Part shown: positions 8,351-17,342 of the stretch, in pieces | Numbering within the stretch: position 1 is the first letter of the stretch | Layout: each line of letters opens with the position of its first letter | NCBI GenBank assembly: GCA_031276545.1 | Contig: JAISMW010000043.1 | Span: forward strand, 1 to 33,318 | Reading direction: 5' to 3' | DNA: 33,318 nt | Source of the DNA: Tannerellaceae bacterium | GTDB lineage: Bacteria; Bacteroidota; Bacteroidia; Bacteroidales; Tannerellaceae | The notes under the pieces: generated by a model | What the model saw: the letters and a program-made list of their open reading frames with translations, nothing else | What the model was told of the DNA's origin: nothing | Database searches by the model: none | Program-made: the position numbers and the translations under genes

Positions 8351-8641
8351 TTTCTATAAAAAATCATACGGAATAGTCCCGGCATCGACATTTCCGGGAA
8401 TGCCTCATGAGACAAAGCCCCGGTATGGAGGTTTCCCCGGCATCAATCATGCAACGCAGTCCCGGAGGGCTGTTTGACAGCGCCCGGCCACCCGGTTTGG
8501 GGAGGCGGAATGATATTGTACAAAGTAAGATAATGAAGATTCAGATTGTTAGAATGTTATTATTCGATAAAAAAACATATTTGTCTGTGCGGTATGCTGT
8601 ATATATTGTTTATATTTGCCGCAGACTAATTTTATAATACC
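8351..8641. other. Leader region of the xylose operon
   Basis: Contains a G+C-rich patch (about 8380-8510) with no recognisable element, then an A+T-rich promoter stretch up to the regulator start. I see no gene in it. Confidence 0.4.
8583..8626. promoter_or_regulatory. xyl operon promoter with flanking imperfect dyad
   Basis: TATATTTG at 8611-8618 matches the Bacteroidota -7 consensus TAnnTTTG and lies 23 bases before the regulator's ATG. TTTG at 8580-8583 could be the -33 word, although the 27-base spacing is longer than usual. GTCTGTGCGG (8583-8592) and CCGCAGAC (8619-8626) form an imperfect inverted repeat that brackets the promoter. This would suit an autoregulatory operator for the regulator encoded just downstream (inference). 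Confidence 0.5.
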
Positions 8642-9379
8642 ATGCAAACAACCCGCGAGAGTAAGGAAACCCTGTATCCCCACGTATCTGTAGACTGTGT
8701 GCTGCTGGGCATTCACAACGAATGTCTGTGCGTGCTGCTGACCGAACGGCTGAATGCCGGCACCGGGAATACGGAGTATAAACTGCCCGGCAGCCTGATT
8801 TATGAGACGGAAGACCTGGACGAGGCCGCCTGCCGGATCCTGAACGAAACGACCGGCCTGAAGCGTGTGGCGCTGAAACAGTTTCGCAGCTTCGGCTCGC
8901 CGCAGCGTACGGCCAACCGGGAGGATGTGCTGTGGCTGGAAAATGCCTCGAAGATGAAGATCGGACGCATCGTGACGGTGGCTTATCTGGCGCTCTGCAA
9001 GGTGAGGAAGATTAAAATCAGCGAGAAATACGGCTCTGCCCGGTGGACGCCGGTGGCTTCTCTGCCGCGCCTGCCTTTCGACCACGGGGAGATTATTGCC
9101 GAAGCCGTCAGGGAAATACGGATATGGCTGGACCGGGAGCCGGCCATTGTGTTCGACTATCTTCCTCCGCTCTTTACGGCGTCTCAGTTGAGGCGTACCT
9201 ACGAGATTATATATAATAAAGGTATAGACGTGCGGAATTTCCATAAAAAAATCAATGCGATGGAATACGTAGCGCCGACAGAGGAAACGGAACAAGGCCG
9301 GCCGCACCGCTCGGCGAGATACTACCGCTTCGACAGGAAGGAATACGGGCGGATACGGGCGAAACTGAATTCAATCTGA
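8642..9379 (+). CDS. xylR: NrtR/Nudix-type transcriptional regulator of xylose genes
   Basis: 245-residue DNA-binding regulator with an N-terminal Nudix-fold domain (about 14-150) and a C-terminal winged-helix domain (about 165-240, LFTASQLRRTYEIIYNK then DVRNFHKKI). The Nudix box is degenerate. After GSLIYETEDLDEA the catalytic REUxEE reads RILNET (65-70), so two acidic positions are lost and hydrolase activity is unlikely. This is the family pattern in which the Nudix fold became a sugar or nucleotide sensor. Bacteroides arabinose and xylose regulators of this family are known to head the same gene order, so this one probably senses xylose or a derivative and controls the downstream genes. 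It starts the operon, 36 bp before xylB. The name rests on context; an arabinose-type regulator is the alternative. Confidence 0.85.
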   Translation: MQTTRESKETLYPHVSVDCVLLGIHNECLCVLLTERLNAGTGNTEYKLPGSLIYETEDLDEAACRILNETTGLKRVALKQFRSFGSPQRTANREDVLWLENASKMKIGRIVTVAYLALCKVRKIKISEKYGSARWTPVASLPRLPFDHGEIIAEAVREIRIWLDREPAIVFDYLPPLFTASQLRRTYEIIYNKGIDVRNFHKKINAMEYVAPTEETEQGRPHRSARYYRFDRKEYGRIRAKLNSI

Positions 9380-9415
9380 CAATCATCATTCAATACACTC
9401 TAATTTTATACAACT

Positions 9416-10909
9416 ATGTACTTATTAGGATGCGACATCGGAAGCTCGTCTATAAAGGCTTCCATCGTAAACACCGACACGGGGCTTACCTTGGCCTCCG
9501 ACTTCTATCCGAAGGAAGAAGCCCCCATCCGGGCGCTTAAACCGGGCTGGGCGGAGCAAAATCCCGACGACTGGTGGAACTGCCTCAGGATAGCCATCGG
9601 AGGGGCTGTCCGCCGGGCTGATATCCGGGGCGAAGACGTCAGAGCCATCGGCATCTCGTACCAGATGCACGGGCTGGTATTGGTAGACAAACAGATGAAG
9701 GCGCTGCGCCCCTCGATTATCTGGTGCGACAGCCGGGCTGTACCCTACGGCGAACAGGCCTTCGAGGCGATCGGAAAGGACTACTGCCTTCAGCATCTGC
9801 TCAATTCGCCCGGCAATTTTACGGCTTCCAAGCTGGCCTGGGTGAAGGAGCACGAACCGCGGCTGTTCGACTCCGTCTATAAATTTATGCTGCCCGGCGA
9901 CTTTATCGCCATGCGCCTCACGGGAGAGGCCGTCACGACGGTGTCGGGTCTTTCGGAAGGCATCTTCTGGGATTTCCGGGAAAACTGCGTGTCGGAAAAG
10001 CTGCTGAAGCATTTCGGCTTCGACGCGGAGCTGATCCCCTCCCTGTGTCCCACCTTCGGCATACAGGGCGAACTGACAGCGTCCGCGGCCTCCGAACTGG
10101 GACTGAAGAAAGGAACTCCCGTGACCTACCGCGCCGGCGACCAGCCCAACAATGCGCTCTCGCTGAATGTACTTCATCCCGGGGAAATAGCCGCCACGGC
10201 GGGGACGTCGGGAGTGGTGTACGGCGTGAACGGAAGCGTGAACTACGACGCCCGCTCGCGCGTGAACACCTTCGCGCACGTGAATCATTCGGACCGGCAG
10301 ACCCGGCTGGGCGTACTGCTCTGCATCAACGGCGCAGGAATCCTCAATTCGTGGGTGAAGCGGAACGTGGCGCCCGAAGGCCTCGACTACGACGCCCTGA
10401 ACAGTCTGGCCACATCGGTTCCCGTCGGCGCCGAAGGGCTCTCCATCCTTCCTTTCGGCAACGGGGCGGAACGTATGCTGGAGAACAGAGAGGCGGCCTG
10501 CTCCGTACACGGACTGAACTTCAACATCCACAGACGAGAGCACCTTATCCGTGCGGCGCAAGAGGGGATTGTATTCTCCTTCAAATACGGAATGGATATC
10601 ATGGACGCCATGGATATCGACATCCGCGTGATCCGGGCCGGCAATGCCAATATGTTCCTGAGTCCGATCTTCCGGGAAGCCCTGGCGGGAGTAACGGGTT
10701 CCGTAATCGAACTCTATGATACAAACGGCGCCGCAGGAGCAGCCAAAGGAGCCGGAATAGGCGCCGGTATCTACGCCTCGCCTGCCGAAGCCTTCGCTTC
10801 GCTGCAAAAGATAGAGGTAGTAGAACCCGACGTGCTGCTCGCCGGACAGTATTACGACGCCTATATGGTCTGGAAAGACTTTATGAAACAATCATCAATC
10901 AATCATTAA
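9416..10909 (+). CDS. xylB: Xylulokinase (FGGY family)
   Basis: 497-residue cytoplasmic kinase that phosphorylates D-xylulose to xylulose 5-phosphate with ATP, the second step of xylose catabolism. The N-terminal phosphate loop is [13 protein letters not shown] (Asp7). The substrate-side motif QMHG lies at about 83-86, and WCDSRA follows at about 103-108. The catalytic-base Asp242 is in RAGDQPNN, and the second ATP-binding segment is [11 protein letters not shown]. The C-terminal domain ends with the glycine/alanine-rich [14 protein letters not shown]. Length is normal for XylB. It lies between the regulator and xylose isomerase, and that context selects xylulokinase among the FGGY kinases. 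Confidence 0.94.
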   Translation: MYLLGCDIGSSSIKASIVNTDTGLTLASDFYPKEEAPIRALKPGWAEQNPDDWWNCLRIAIGGAVRRADIRGEDVRAIGISYQMHGLVLVDKQMKALRPSIIWCDSRAVPYGEQAFEAIGKDYCLQHLLNSPGNFTASKLAWVKEHEPRLFDSVYKFMLPGDFIAMRLTGEAVTTVSGLSEGIFWDFRENCVSEKLLKHFGFDAELIPSLCPTFGIQGELTASAASELGLKKGTPVTYRAGDQPNNALSLNVLHPGEIAATAGTSGVVYGVNGSVNYDARSRVNTFAHVNHSDRQTRLGVLLCINGAGILNSWVKRNVAPEGLDYDALNSLATSVPVGAEGLSILPFGNGAERMLENREAACSVHGLNFNIHRREHLIRAAQEGIVFSFKYGMDIMDAMDIDIRVIRAGNANMFLSPIFREALAGVTGSVIELYDTNGAAGAAKGAGIGAGIYASPAEAFASLQKIEVVEPDVLLAGQYYDAYMVWKDFMKQSSINH

Positions 10910-10947
10910 TCATTAATACGAATTATTCACAACTAAAAATTAAACGT

Positions 10948-12276
10948 ATGAGCATTTACAAAGGAAGTATCGAATTCTTCCCCGGAATAGGGAAGATCCA
11001 GTTTGAAGGAAAGGAATCGAAAAACCCCCTGGCCTTCCATTATTATGACGCGAACAAAGTAGTGCTGGGAAAACCCCTGAAAGACCATCTGCGCTTTGCC
11101 ATGGCCTACTGGCACACCCTCTGCGCCGAAGGCAGCGACCCCTTCGGCCCCGGCACGAAAATATTCCCCTGGAACCATTCGGCCGACCCCATTACGAGGG
11201 CTAAGTACAAGATGGATGCGGCATTCGAGTTTCTCACCAAATGCAATATCCCCTACTACTGCTTCCACGATGTGGACATAGTAGACGAAGGCCCCTCGCT
11301 GGCGGAGTTCGAAAAGCGCCTGACCCTCATGGTAGACTACGCCAAAGACCTGCAGGCTGCCACCGGGAAGAAACTCCTCTGGGGAACGGCCAACGTGTTC
11401 GGCGCTCCACGCTACATGAACGGGGCGGGTACCAACCCGTATTTCCCCTCGGTGGCCTGCGCCGGTACGCAGATCAAGAACGCCATCGACGCTACCATCG
11501 CCCTGGGAGGCGAGAACTATGTGTTCTGGGGCGGACGCGAAGGATACATGAGCCTGCTGAATACAAATATGAAGCGCGAGAAAGACCACCTGGCAAGACT
11601 GCTCACAATGGCCAGAGACTATGCCCGCAAGAACGGATTCAAAGGCACCTTCCTGATCGAGCCGAAACCCATGGAACCGACCAAGCACCAGTACGACCAG
11701 GATGCGGAAACCGTTATCGGATTCCTCCGCCACTACGGACTGGACAAGGATTTTGCCCTGAACATAGAAGTGAACCACGCCACGCTGGCCGGCCATACCT
11801 TCGAGCACGAACTGCAGGCTGCCGCCGACGCCGGTATGCTTTGCAGCATCGACGCCAACCGCGGCGACTATCAGAACGGATGGGATACAGACCAGTTCCC
11901 TGCCGATCTCTTCGAACTGGCGCAGGCCTGGCTGGTGATCCTCGAAGGAGGAGGACTTACCACCGGCGGTACCAACTTCGACGCCAAGACCCGCCGGAAC
12001 TCCACCGACCCGGACGACATCTTCATAGCCCACATCGGCGGAATGGACGCCTTTGCCCGCGCCCTCCTCATTGCAGCCGACATCCTCGAGAACTCGGACT
12101 ACAGGAAATGGCGTGCCGAACGCTATGCCTCGTTCGACAGCGGGGAAGGCAAAGACTTTGAAGACGGCAAACTCTCGCTGGAAGACCTGCGCACCATCGC
12201 CCTGCGCGACGGAGAACCGAAGCAAATCAGCGGCAAGCAGGAACTGTACGAAATGCTGATCAATCTCTATATATGA
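10948..12276 (+). CDS. xylA: Xylose isomerase
   Basis: 442-residue TIM-barrel isomerase converting D-xylose to D-xylulose, a two-metal enzyme of the longer (class II) type. Catalytic HDVD is at 107-110. Metal-binding [15 protein letters not shown] starts at Glu238, [15 protein letters not shown] follows at about 274-288, and [17 protein letters not shown] at 302-318 gives the remaining aspartates. The expected metal and substrate residues I checked are all present. It overlaps the next gene by ATGA (stop TGA 12274-12276 within the symporter's start), so translation of the two is coupled. It supplies the substrate of the preceding kinase. Confidence 0.97.
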   Translation: MSIYKGSIEFFPGIGKIQFEGKESKNPLAFHYYDANKVVLGKPLKDHLRFAMAYWHTLCAEGSDPFGPGTKIFPWNHSADPITRAKYKMDAAFEFLTKCNIPYYCFHDVDIVDEGPSLAEFEKRLTLMVDYAKDLQAATGKKLLWGTANVFGAPRYMNGAGTNPYFPSVACAGTQIKNAIDATIALGGENYVFWGGREGYMSLLNTNMKREKDHLARLLTMARDYARKNGFKGTFLIEPKPMEPTKHQYDQDAETVIGFLRHYGLDKDFALNIEVNHATLAGHTFEHELQAAADAGMLCSIDANRGDYQNGWDTDQFPADLFELAQAWLVILEGGGLTTGGTNFDAKTRRNSTDPDDIFIAHIGGMDAFARALLIAADILENSDYRKWRAERYASFDSGEGKDFEDGKLSLEDLRTIALRDGEPKQISGKQELYEMLINLYI

Positions 12277-13664
12277 GCGCCAAGAGTTACAATTCCGGAT
12301 ACGTATTCGGAATTACCCTGGTAGCCACCATCGGAGGACTGCTGTTCGGATACGACACGGCCGTAATCTCCGGCGCCGAGAAGTCGATAGAGACCTTCTT
12401 TATCCTTCCCCTGGGGCTGAGTTCCTTCGTACACGGAGCCACGGTGTCGAGCGCCCTGTTAGGATGCATCCTCGGCGGCCTGGTGTCGGGCATCCTTTCC
12501 TCCCGTCTGGGACGCAGGAACTCGCTCCTGATAGCCGCCCTGCTGTTCTTCCTGTCGGCTGTCGGCTCGGCTTTCCCCGAAAGTCTGGTCTTTACATCCG
12601 GACAGCCGTCGGCCGGATTGCTGGTGCTGTTCAACGTTTACCGCATCATAGGAGGCGTCGGCGTAGGCCTGGCCTCGGCCGTCTGCCCGATGTACATCGG
12701 CGAGATTGCGCCGGCAGAGATACGGGGAAAGCTGGTTTCGCTCAATCAGTTTGCCATTATCTTCGGGATGCTGGTGGTCTATTTCGTCAACTGGGCGATT
12801 GCCAACGGGCAGGCCATCGAATGGATCAACCGCATCGGGTGGCGGTATATGTTCCTGTCGGAAGCCATTCCGGCCGCCCTGTTCGGCATACTGGTGTGCT
12901 TCGTCCCCGAAACGCCCCGCTACCTGGCCCTCATCCGCAGGGAAGAGAAAGCGCTGGCCGTCCTGAAAAAGATCAACGGCACAGCCGAAAGGGCGCAGCA
13001 CATCCTCGACGAAATCAGGCAGACCGTATCCGAGTCGGCACGCGGGAAACTCTTCTCCTACGGCAAACTGGTGATTCTCGTCGGCATCCTGCTCTCCGTC
13101 TTTCAGCAGTTTGTAGGCATCAACGTAGCCCTGTACTACGCGCCGCGCATCTTCGAGAGCATGGGAGCCGCCAAGGATGCATCCATGCTTCAGACCATCG
13201 TGATGGGGCTGGTCAACGTAGTCTTTACCGTGGTGGCTATCCTGACGGTCGACAAATGGGGGCGCAAGCCGCTTCTCATCGCCGGCTCGGCAGGGATGGC
13301 GGTGGGGATGTTTGCCATTTCGGCTCTGTCCGGCTTCAACATCATCGGCATCAGCACCCTGGTGTTCATCATCATCTATACAGCCTCGTTTATGATGTCG
13401 TGGGGACCGGTCTGCTGGGTACTGATTGCCGAAATCTTCCCCAACCGTATACGCGGACAGGCGGTAGCCATCGCCGTAGCGGCACAGTGGGCAGCCAACT
13501 ACCTAATCTCGTCCACCTATCCGGCGATGATGGAGTTCAGCGGAGCGCTCACCTACGGCTTCTATGGCCTGATGGCCGTAGTCTCCGCCCTGTTCGTCTG
13601 GAAGATGATTCCCGAAACCAAGGGCAAAACCCTGGAACAAATGGAACAATACTGGAAAAAGTAA
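12273..13664 (+). CDS. xylE: D-xylose:proton symporter (MFS sugar porter)
   Basis: 463-residue inner-membrane transporter with 12 predicted helices. Family motifs in order are [14 protein letters not shown] at the first helix, RLGRRNS in loop 2-3, [13 protein letters not shown] after helix 4, PETPRYL before the central loop, [14 protein letters not shown] in helix 7, DKWGRKPLL in loop 8-9 and PETKGKTLE at the C-terminus. QQ followed by NVALYYAP is the sugar-contact signature seen in XylE and the GLUT transporters. It is the last gene of the xylose operon, overlaps xylA by four bases and is followed by a strong hairpin. The symbol xylT is used for the same gene in some species. Confidence 0.93.
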   Translation: MSAKSYNSGYVFGITLVATIGGLLFGYDTAVISGAEKSIETFFILPLGLSSFVHGATVSSALLGCILGGLVSGILSSRLGRRNSLLIAALLFFLSAVGSAFPESLVFTSGQPSAGLLVLFNVYRIIGGVGVGLASAVCPMYIGEIAPAEIRGKLVSLNQFAIIFGMLVVYFVNWAIANGQAIEWINRIGWRYMFLSEAIPAALFGILVCFVPETPRYLALIRREEKALAVLKKINGTAERAQHILDEIRQTVSESARGKLFSYGKLVILVGILLSVFQQFVGINVALYYAPRIFESMGAAKDASMLQTIVMGLVNVVFTVVAILTVDKWGRKPLLIAGSAGMAVGMFAISALSGFNIIGISTLVFIIIYTASFMMSWGPVCWVLIAEIFPNRIRGQAVAIAVAAQWAANYLISSTYPAMMEFSGALTYGFYGLMAVVSALFVWKMIPETKGKTLEQMEQYWKK

Positions 13665-13681
13665 GCCGGAAAACAACCGCC

Positions 13682-13891
13682 TCACACCATGAAGGGCTGC
13701 CGAAGAGAAAATACCGGCAGCCCTATATTATTTAGGTAACATCCCTCACCCGTCCGCTTTTCCCAAAGCTCCGTAAATACATCCTGCACTATATTTTCCG
13801 CCTCTTCCTCCGAGAGGACATACTCTCTGGCAAAATGCTTCATTTTAGAAAAGTTAGCAAGATAGATCTCTTCAAAATGATCCTGTTTCAC
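13682..13891 (-). pseudogene. Truncated ECF (sigma-70 family) sigma factor, region 2 only
   Basis: The minus-strand frame from GTG 13891 reads FEEIYLANFSKMKHFAREYV, then LSEEEAENIVQDVFTELWEKR. This is the N-terminal half of sigma region 2 of the Bacteroidota ECF factors that usually control SusC/SusD operons. The homology begins where such proteins begin and stops at WEKR (about 13752). The frame then enters the xylose-operon terminator and ends at 13682. The remainder of region 2 and all of region 4 are missing, so it cannot function as a sigma factor. It lies 77 bases after the oxidoreductase gene on the same strand. The breakpoint beside the xyl terminator suggests a deletion or insertion junction there (inference). 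Confidence 0.75.
13694..13733 (+). terminator. Rho-independent terminator of the xylose operon
   Basis: Perfect 9-bp stem GGGCTGCCG (13694-13702) and CGGCAGCCC (13715-13723) with a 12-base A-rich loop, followed by TATATTATTT. It lies 30 bases after the symporter stop. On the other strand the remnant sigma-factor frame reads straight into it. Confidence 0.8.
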
Positions 13892-13968
13892 GTGTTCCGG
13901 TGTATTGATGGTGTAACGGAAAAAATGCAGGGCAAACGTGAGTCTGCCCTGCGGCGCCGGCGATTCGG

Positions 13969-15453
13969 CTACATATTGAGTATGTCCTGCTGATAGGCTT
14001 TCTGTGATTGCGGCTTGAGCGACGTAAGGTCGGCAATGCGTACGGGCTGTCCCGACGCAATGCTGTTGCGTGCGGCAATGCCGATCAGGCAGGCAAAGGC
14101 GCCGTCTCTTGTCCCGGCACATTGCCTGAGCGGGTCGGGGGTGCCGGGGATGAAGATCTGGTCGCGCAGCAGGTCGTCGCCTCCTCCGTGACCCGATGTG
14201 CCGTAAGGTATCTGGATGTACTGCCGGCGCGAGAAGTTTTTGTGGAGTACAATCTCGTCGTAGTCCCGGTCTCCGGTGGGGTTCGATTCCTGAATCCAGG
14301 CGTCGATACGTCCTTTTGTGCCGTTGAAGGCTATGCGGTAGCCTTCGTAGGGAGAATAGGCCGTGAGCGAGTAGGACACTTGTACGCCGTTGACATACCG
14401 GATGGTGGCTGCCATCTTGTCGAATATATTGACGTCGTTTTTGAATACGCATCCGTCTCGCAGGTAGCCGTCGTACTTTTCGCAGTCTATATACAGACGT
14501 TTGTAGGGATTGTCGGAGGCTGCCTGCCGAGGGGTCACACCGGCTGCGTCCTGCATGGCGGCCGACATGGCGGGGCGATCAATCCGGAAGTAGAAGTTGC
14601 ATTGCTGCGTATGCGGACAGGTGCGGCAGTTTTCGGCACGCAGCGTTCCGTTCTTTCCGTAGAAATCGAGCGAGCCCAGGGCGTAGACTGTCTCGGGGTC
14701 GCTGTCTATCCACCAGTTCAGGAGGTCGAAATGATGGCTTGCCTTGTGCACCCACAGCGAACCGCTTTTTTCCACCAGGCGATGCCAGCGCCGGAAGTAA
14801 TCTGCTCCGTGCCGCGTGTCCAGATACCAGTGGAAGTCTACCGAAGTGAGTTCTCCTATCTCTCCGGCGCGAAGCAGTTCCCAGAGTTTGGCGCGGTGAG
14901 GAGAGTAGCGGTAGTTGAACGTGACGCGGGTCTTCCGGCCGGTCTTCTTTTCGGCGTCGAGGATTTGCTGCACCTTGTGTTCGTCGGTAGTCATGGGTTT
15001 TTCGGTAAGTACATTGACGCCAAGCTCCATACCCCTCACGATGTATTCGCTGTGCGTGGCATCTACCGTGGTGACGATGAGGAGGTCGGGTTGCGTGTCC
15101 TTCATCATTTTCTCGAAGGCCGTCATGGGCGTTTTCAGGTTGCTGAAGGTCGGGCAGCCGGCGCCGATGATTTCTTTGCCGGCTTCCACACGTCCGGGGT
15201 TGCTGTCGCAAAGCCCCACGAATTCGATTCTGTCGGAATAGCGGGACAGCAATGCCCGTCCCCACATGCTGGTTCCCCGCGAGCCGGTTCCCACCATGGC
15301 CAGTTTGAGTTTCCTGCCTGTCTGAGGGACGGAGTAGGAGAGGGAGGAATCCGGCCGGACAGCCGCCACCGGTTGAAGGAGTGAACCGCCTACAAGAGCG
15401 GCTCCCGAAGAGGCGATAAAATGACGCCTCGTCATGGAATGTTTGTCTTTCAT
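13969..15453 (-). CDS. Exported Gfo/Idh/MocA-family oxidoreductase with Cys cluster
   Basis: 494-residue NAD(P)-dependent oxidoreductase-fold protein with a twin-arginine-like export signal (TRRHFIASSGAALVGG). The Rossmann loop VGTGSRG is at about 54-60 and LCDSN at 81-85. EKP at 151-153 carries the usual catalytic Lys. HKASHHFDLLNWW at 236-248 holds the His/Asp pair of the substrate site. An insertion after that carries Cys276, Cys279, Cys285, Cys324 and Cys335 (C-x2-C-x5-C, then two more), which looks like a metal or Fe-S site and is not part of the basic fold. It begins 7 bp after the fusion hydrolase gene, so the two act on a common substrate or pathway (inference). The reaction could be sugar oxidation or a GH109-like hydrolysis; undecided. 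Confidence 0.88.
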   Translation of the reverse strand: MKDKHSMTRRHFIASSGAALVGGSLLQPVAAVRPDSSLSYSVPQTGRKLKLAMVGTGSRGTSMWGRALLSRYSDRIEFVGLCDSNPGRVEAGKEIIGAGCPTFSNLKTPMTAFEKMMKDTQPDLLIVTTVDATHSEYIVRGMELGVNVLTEKPMTTDEHKVQQILDAEKKTGRKTRVTFNYRYSPHRAKLWELLRAGEIGELTSVDFHWYLDTRHGADYFRRWHRLVEKSGSLWVHKASHHFDLLNWWIDSDPETVYALGSLDFYGKNGTLRAENCRTCPHTQQCNFYFRIDRPAMSAAMQDAAGVTPRQAASDNPYKRLYIDCEKYDGYLRDGCVFKNDVNIFDKMAATIRYVNGVQVSYSLTAYSPYEGYRIAFNGTKGRIDAWIQESNPTGDRDYDEIVLHKNFSRRQYIQIPYGTSGHGGGDDLLRDQIFIPGTPDPLRQCAGTRDGAFACLIGIAARNSIASGQPVRIADLTSLKPQSQKAYQQDILNM

Positions 15454-15460
15454 CTGTTCG

Positions 15461-17314
15461 TTATTTAAGTGCCGGCAATAGATATTTCCATATCAGGTTC
15501 AGTTCGTCTTGCATATTGGGGATATTGGCAGTGGTCACGATGACGGCATCTTTTTCGGGCAGGATAAGGATATACTGTCCGTTGGCGCCGTCGGCACGGA
15601 ATGAATGGTGGCGGCTGCGCCACATCTGATAACCGTAGCCTTGCAGCCAGTCTTTTTCCTTCGTCTTTGCATTGACCTCCTCCGGACGTCGCCCGGCAGG
15701 AAGGGAAGCAATGTGGGAAGCAGTAGCCTCGTCGAACCAGGCTTCGGGCAGGAGCTGCCTGCCGTTCCATTTCCCCTTTTGGAGGATGAAGAGTCCCATC
15801 TTCGCCAGGTCTTCCGTCTTGAGGTACAGTCCCCAGCCGCCGGTATTGACGCCCTGCGGACTTTCGTCCCATACGGCGCCTGTAATCCCCAGCGGGCGGA
15901 AGAGGCGGGGGTAGAGGTAGTCGATCAGTTTCTCGCCCGTCACTTTCTGCACAATGGCCGACAGCATATAGGTGCCGAGGCTGTTGTACACAAAGAAGGT
16001 ACCGGGCTTATGTACAAAGGGAGCGGCCAGGAATCCCTGCACCCAGTCCGCATCCTGCGTACGGCGGATATCGCCCGGCTCCACGTCGTGCCCCGACGAC
16101 ATGGTCAGCAGATGGCGCACTTCCAGAGCCTTCAGGTGGTCGTTTACTTCGGAGGGCAGTTTGTCGGGGAAAAAGGAAATGACCTTGTCCGTCACCTTCA
16201 GCTTGCCTTCCGCTACGGCAAAGCCCACAGCCGTGGCCGTAAACGTCTTGCTTACCGAATGGAGCGCGTGGGGTTTGCCGGCTGCATGGTCTCCGAACCA
16301 CTGTTCGGCCACCACCTTGCCGTGGCGCAGAATCATCAGGCTATGCAAATCCTGCCCTTCCTTCCGGACGGCTTCCAGGTATTTGGGGATTGCCTTCCCG
16401 TCCACCTTTTCGGCGGCGAAGCTGCTCCTCGGAAGGGCTTTCAGCAGTTCGTTGTAATTCATCAGGGTGATGCCTTTTTCCTTGATCGCCTGCTTTACTC
16501 TTTCGCTGGTGAATAAATCCACCACTCCCTGGCGGTCTGCGGAGACCTCCTCGTATCCGGTGTGTCCCACCGTCTGCATTTCGTCATTGCCGTACGATGG
16601 ATGGTCGAGAAACATATAGGTCTTTCCCGGTTCCAGTCTGTTCAGCAGGCTGAGGAAGGAGGCTTCCTTTTCGGCCGGAGTCTTCTTGGGTCCGTCGTAG
16701 CCGACGTAAGTGAAACCGTACTCTTCGGGAGCGCCGGCATAGTCTACGGCAGGAATATGGTATTCTGCTCCCAGCCGCTTAGCCAGCAGAATCACGTCCC
16801 GGTCGAAGCCGGTAGACAGCATGTGGCCGGTGATATGGCTTATCTGCGGAATGTTTTTCAGCGCCAGTTCTATCTGTGCGCGAAATTCATGTTCTATCTC
16901 CGCGAGCTTCCATTTTATTTCCGCCAGCGACTGTCCCGGATAGGCCGGATTGGGCGACACCATGGGATAGAAGTAGCCGTTCCCGTCGGTCAGGCTGGGG
17001 CATTGCGTAAGCGGGCGCCATTTAATATGATCCCATTCGCTGGTAAGGACAAGGTGAAGCCCCACATCCAGTCCGGGATTCTCCCGAAGCATCTTCGCCG
17101 CTTCGGGAAACCAGGGGGCTACGGCCATCACCTCTACCGACGTCTCGATGCCGTCCCGGTAACAGGCAATGGATGCCGTATTGGCAGAGTGAAAAGCGCC
17201 CATATCGTCCGCCCGTACAATCAGGCGGGGCGGAGCCTGCTGGGCAAACAGCGGCAGACTTGCGGCACAGAAAAGGAGGCCGGCAAGCAATGTGTTTACA
17301 TACGTTGTGTTCAT
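15461..17314 (-). CDS. Fusion: ChbG/YdjC-like deacetylase plus beta-lactamase-like serine hydrolase
   Basis: 617-residue exported protein with a signal peptide ending near Ala24. Residues about 30-295 resemble the ChbG/YdjC carbohydrate deacetylases: RADDMG with Asp36-Asp37, GLHL (His87) and SHITGHM (His160, His164) supply a metal-binding Asp/His set. Residues about 310-617 form a class C beta-lactamase/esterase-type hydrolase: HSVSK with nucleophile Ser353 and Lys356, YNS at 443-445, and DGANGQYIL near 575 in the place of the third motif. This half is clearly paralogous to the neighbouring 17343-18896 protein. The first half would remove an N-acetyl group and the second cleave an ester or amide, both in the periplasm. 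Second gene of a three-gene operon (28 bp and 7 bp gaps). Domain calls are from visible motifs; the substrate is unknown. Confidence 0.85.
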   Translation of the reverse strand: MNTTYVNTLLAGLLFCAASLPLFAQQAPPRLIVRADDMGAFHSANTASIACYRDGIETSVEVMAVAPWFPEAAKMLRENPGLDVGLHLVLTSEWDHIKWRPLTQCPSLTDGNGYFYPMVSPNPAYPGQSLAEIKWKLAEIEHEFRAQIELALKNIPQISHITGHMLSTGFDRDVILLAKRLGAEYHIPAVDYAGAPEEYGFTYVGYDGPKKTPAEKEASFLSLLNRLEPGKTYMFLDHPSYGNDEMQTVGHTGYEEVSADRQGVVDLFTSERVKQAIKEKGITLMNYNELLKALPRSSFAAEKVDGKAIPKYLEAVRKEGQDLHSLMILRHGKVVAEQWFGDHAAGKPHALHSVSKTFTATAVGFAVAEGKLKVTDKVISFFPDKLPSEVNDHLKALEVRHLLTMSSGHDVEPGDIRRTQDADWVQGFLAAPFVHKPGTFFVYNSLGTYMLSAIVQKVTGEKLIDYLYPRLFRPLGITGAVWDESPQGVNTGGWGLYLKTEDLAKMGLFILQKGKWNGRQLLPEAWFDEATASHIASLPAGRRPEEVNAKTKEKDWLQGYGYQMWRSRHHSFRADGANGQYILILPEKDAVIVTTANIPNMQDELNLIWKYLLPALK

Positions 17315-17342
17315 GATATAATGGTATTAATAGATAAATGCA

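Noticed and set aside
7781..8415. Leftward reading frames rich in RRLRRYSD and SADTPTFVLYSS
   Set aside because: They are translations of the 41-bp array; because the period is not a multiple of three, the same peptide text appears in successive frames, as expected of non-coding repeats.
9425..12225. Long leftward open frames opposite xylB and xylA
   Set aside because: They mirror the codon pattern of two genes with complete catalytic motifs and themselves lack any motif or start context.
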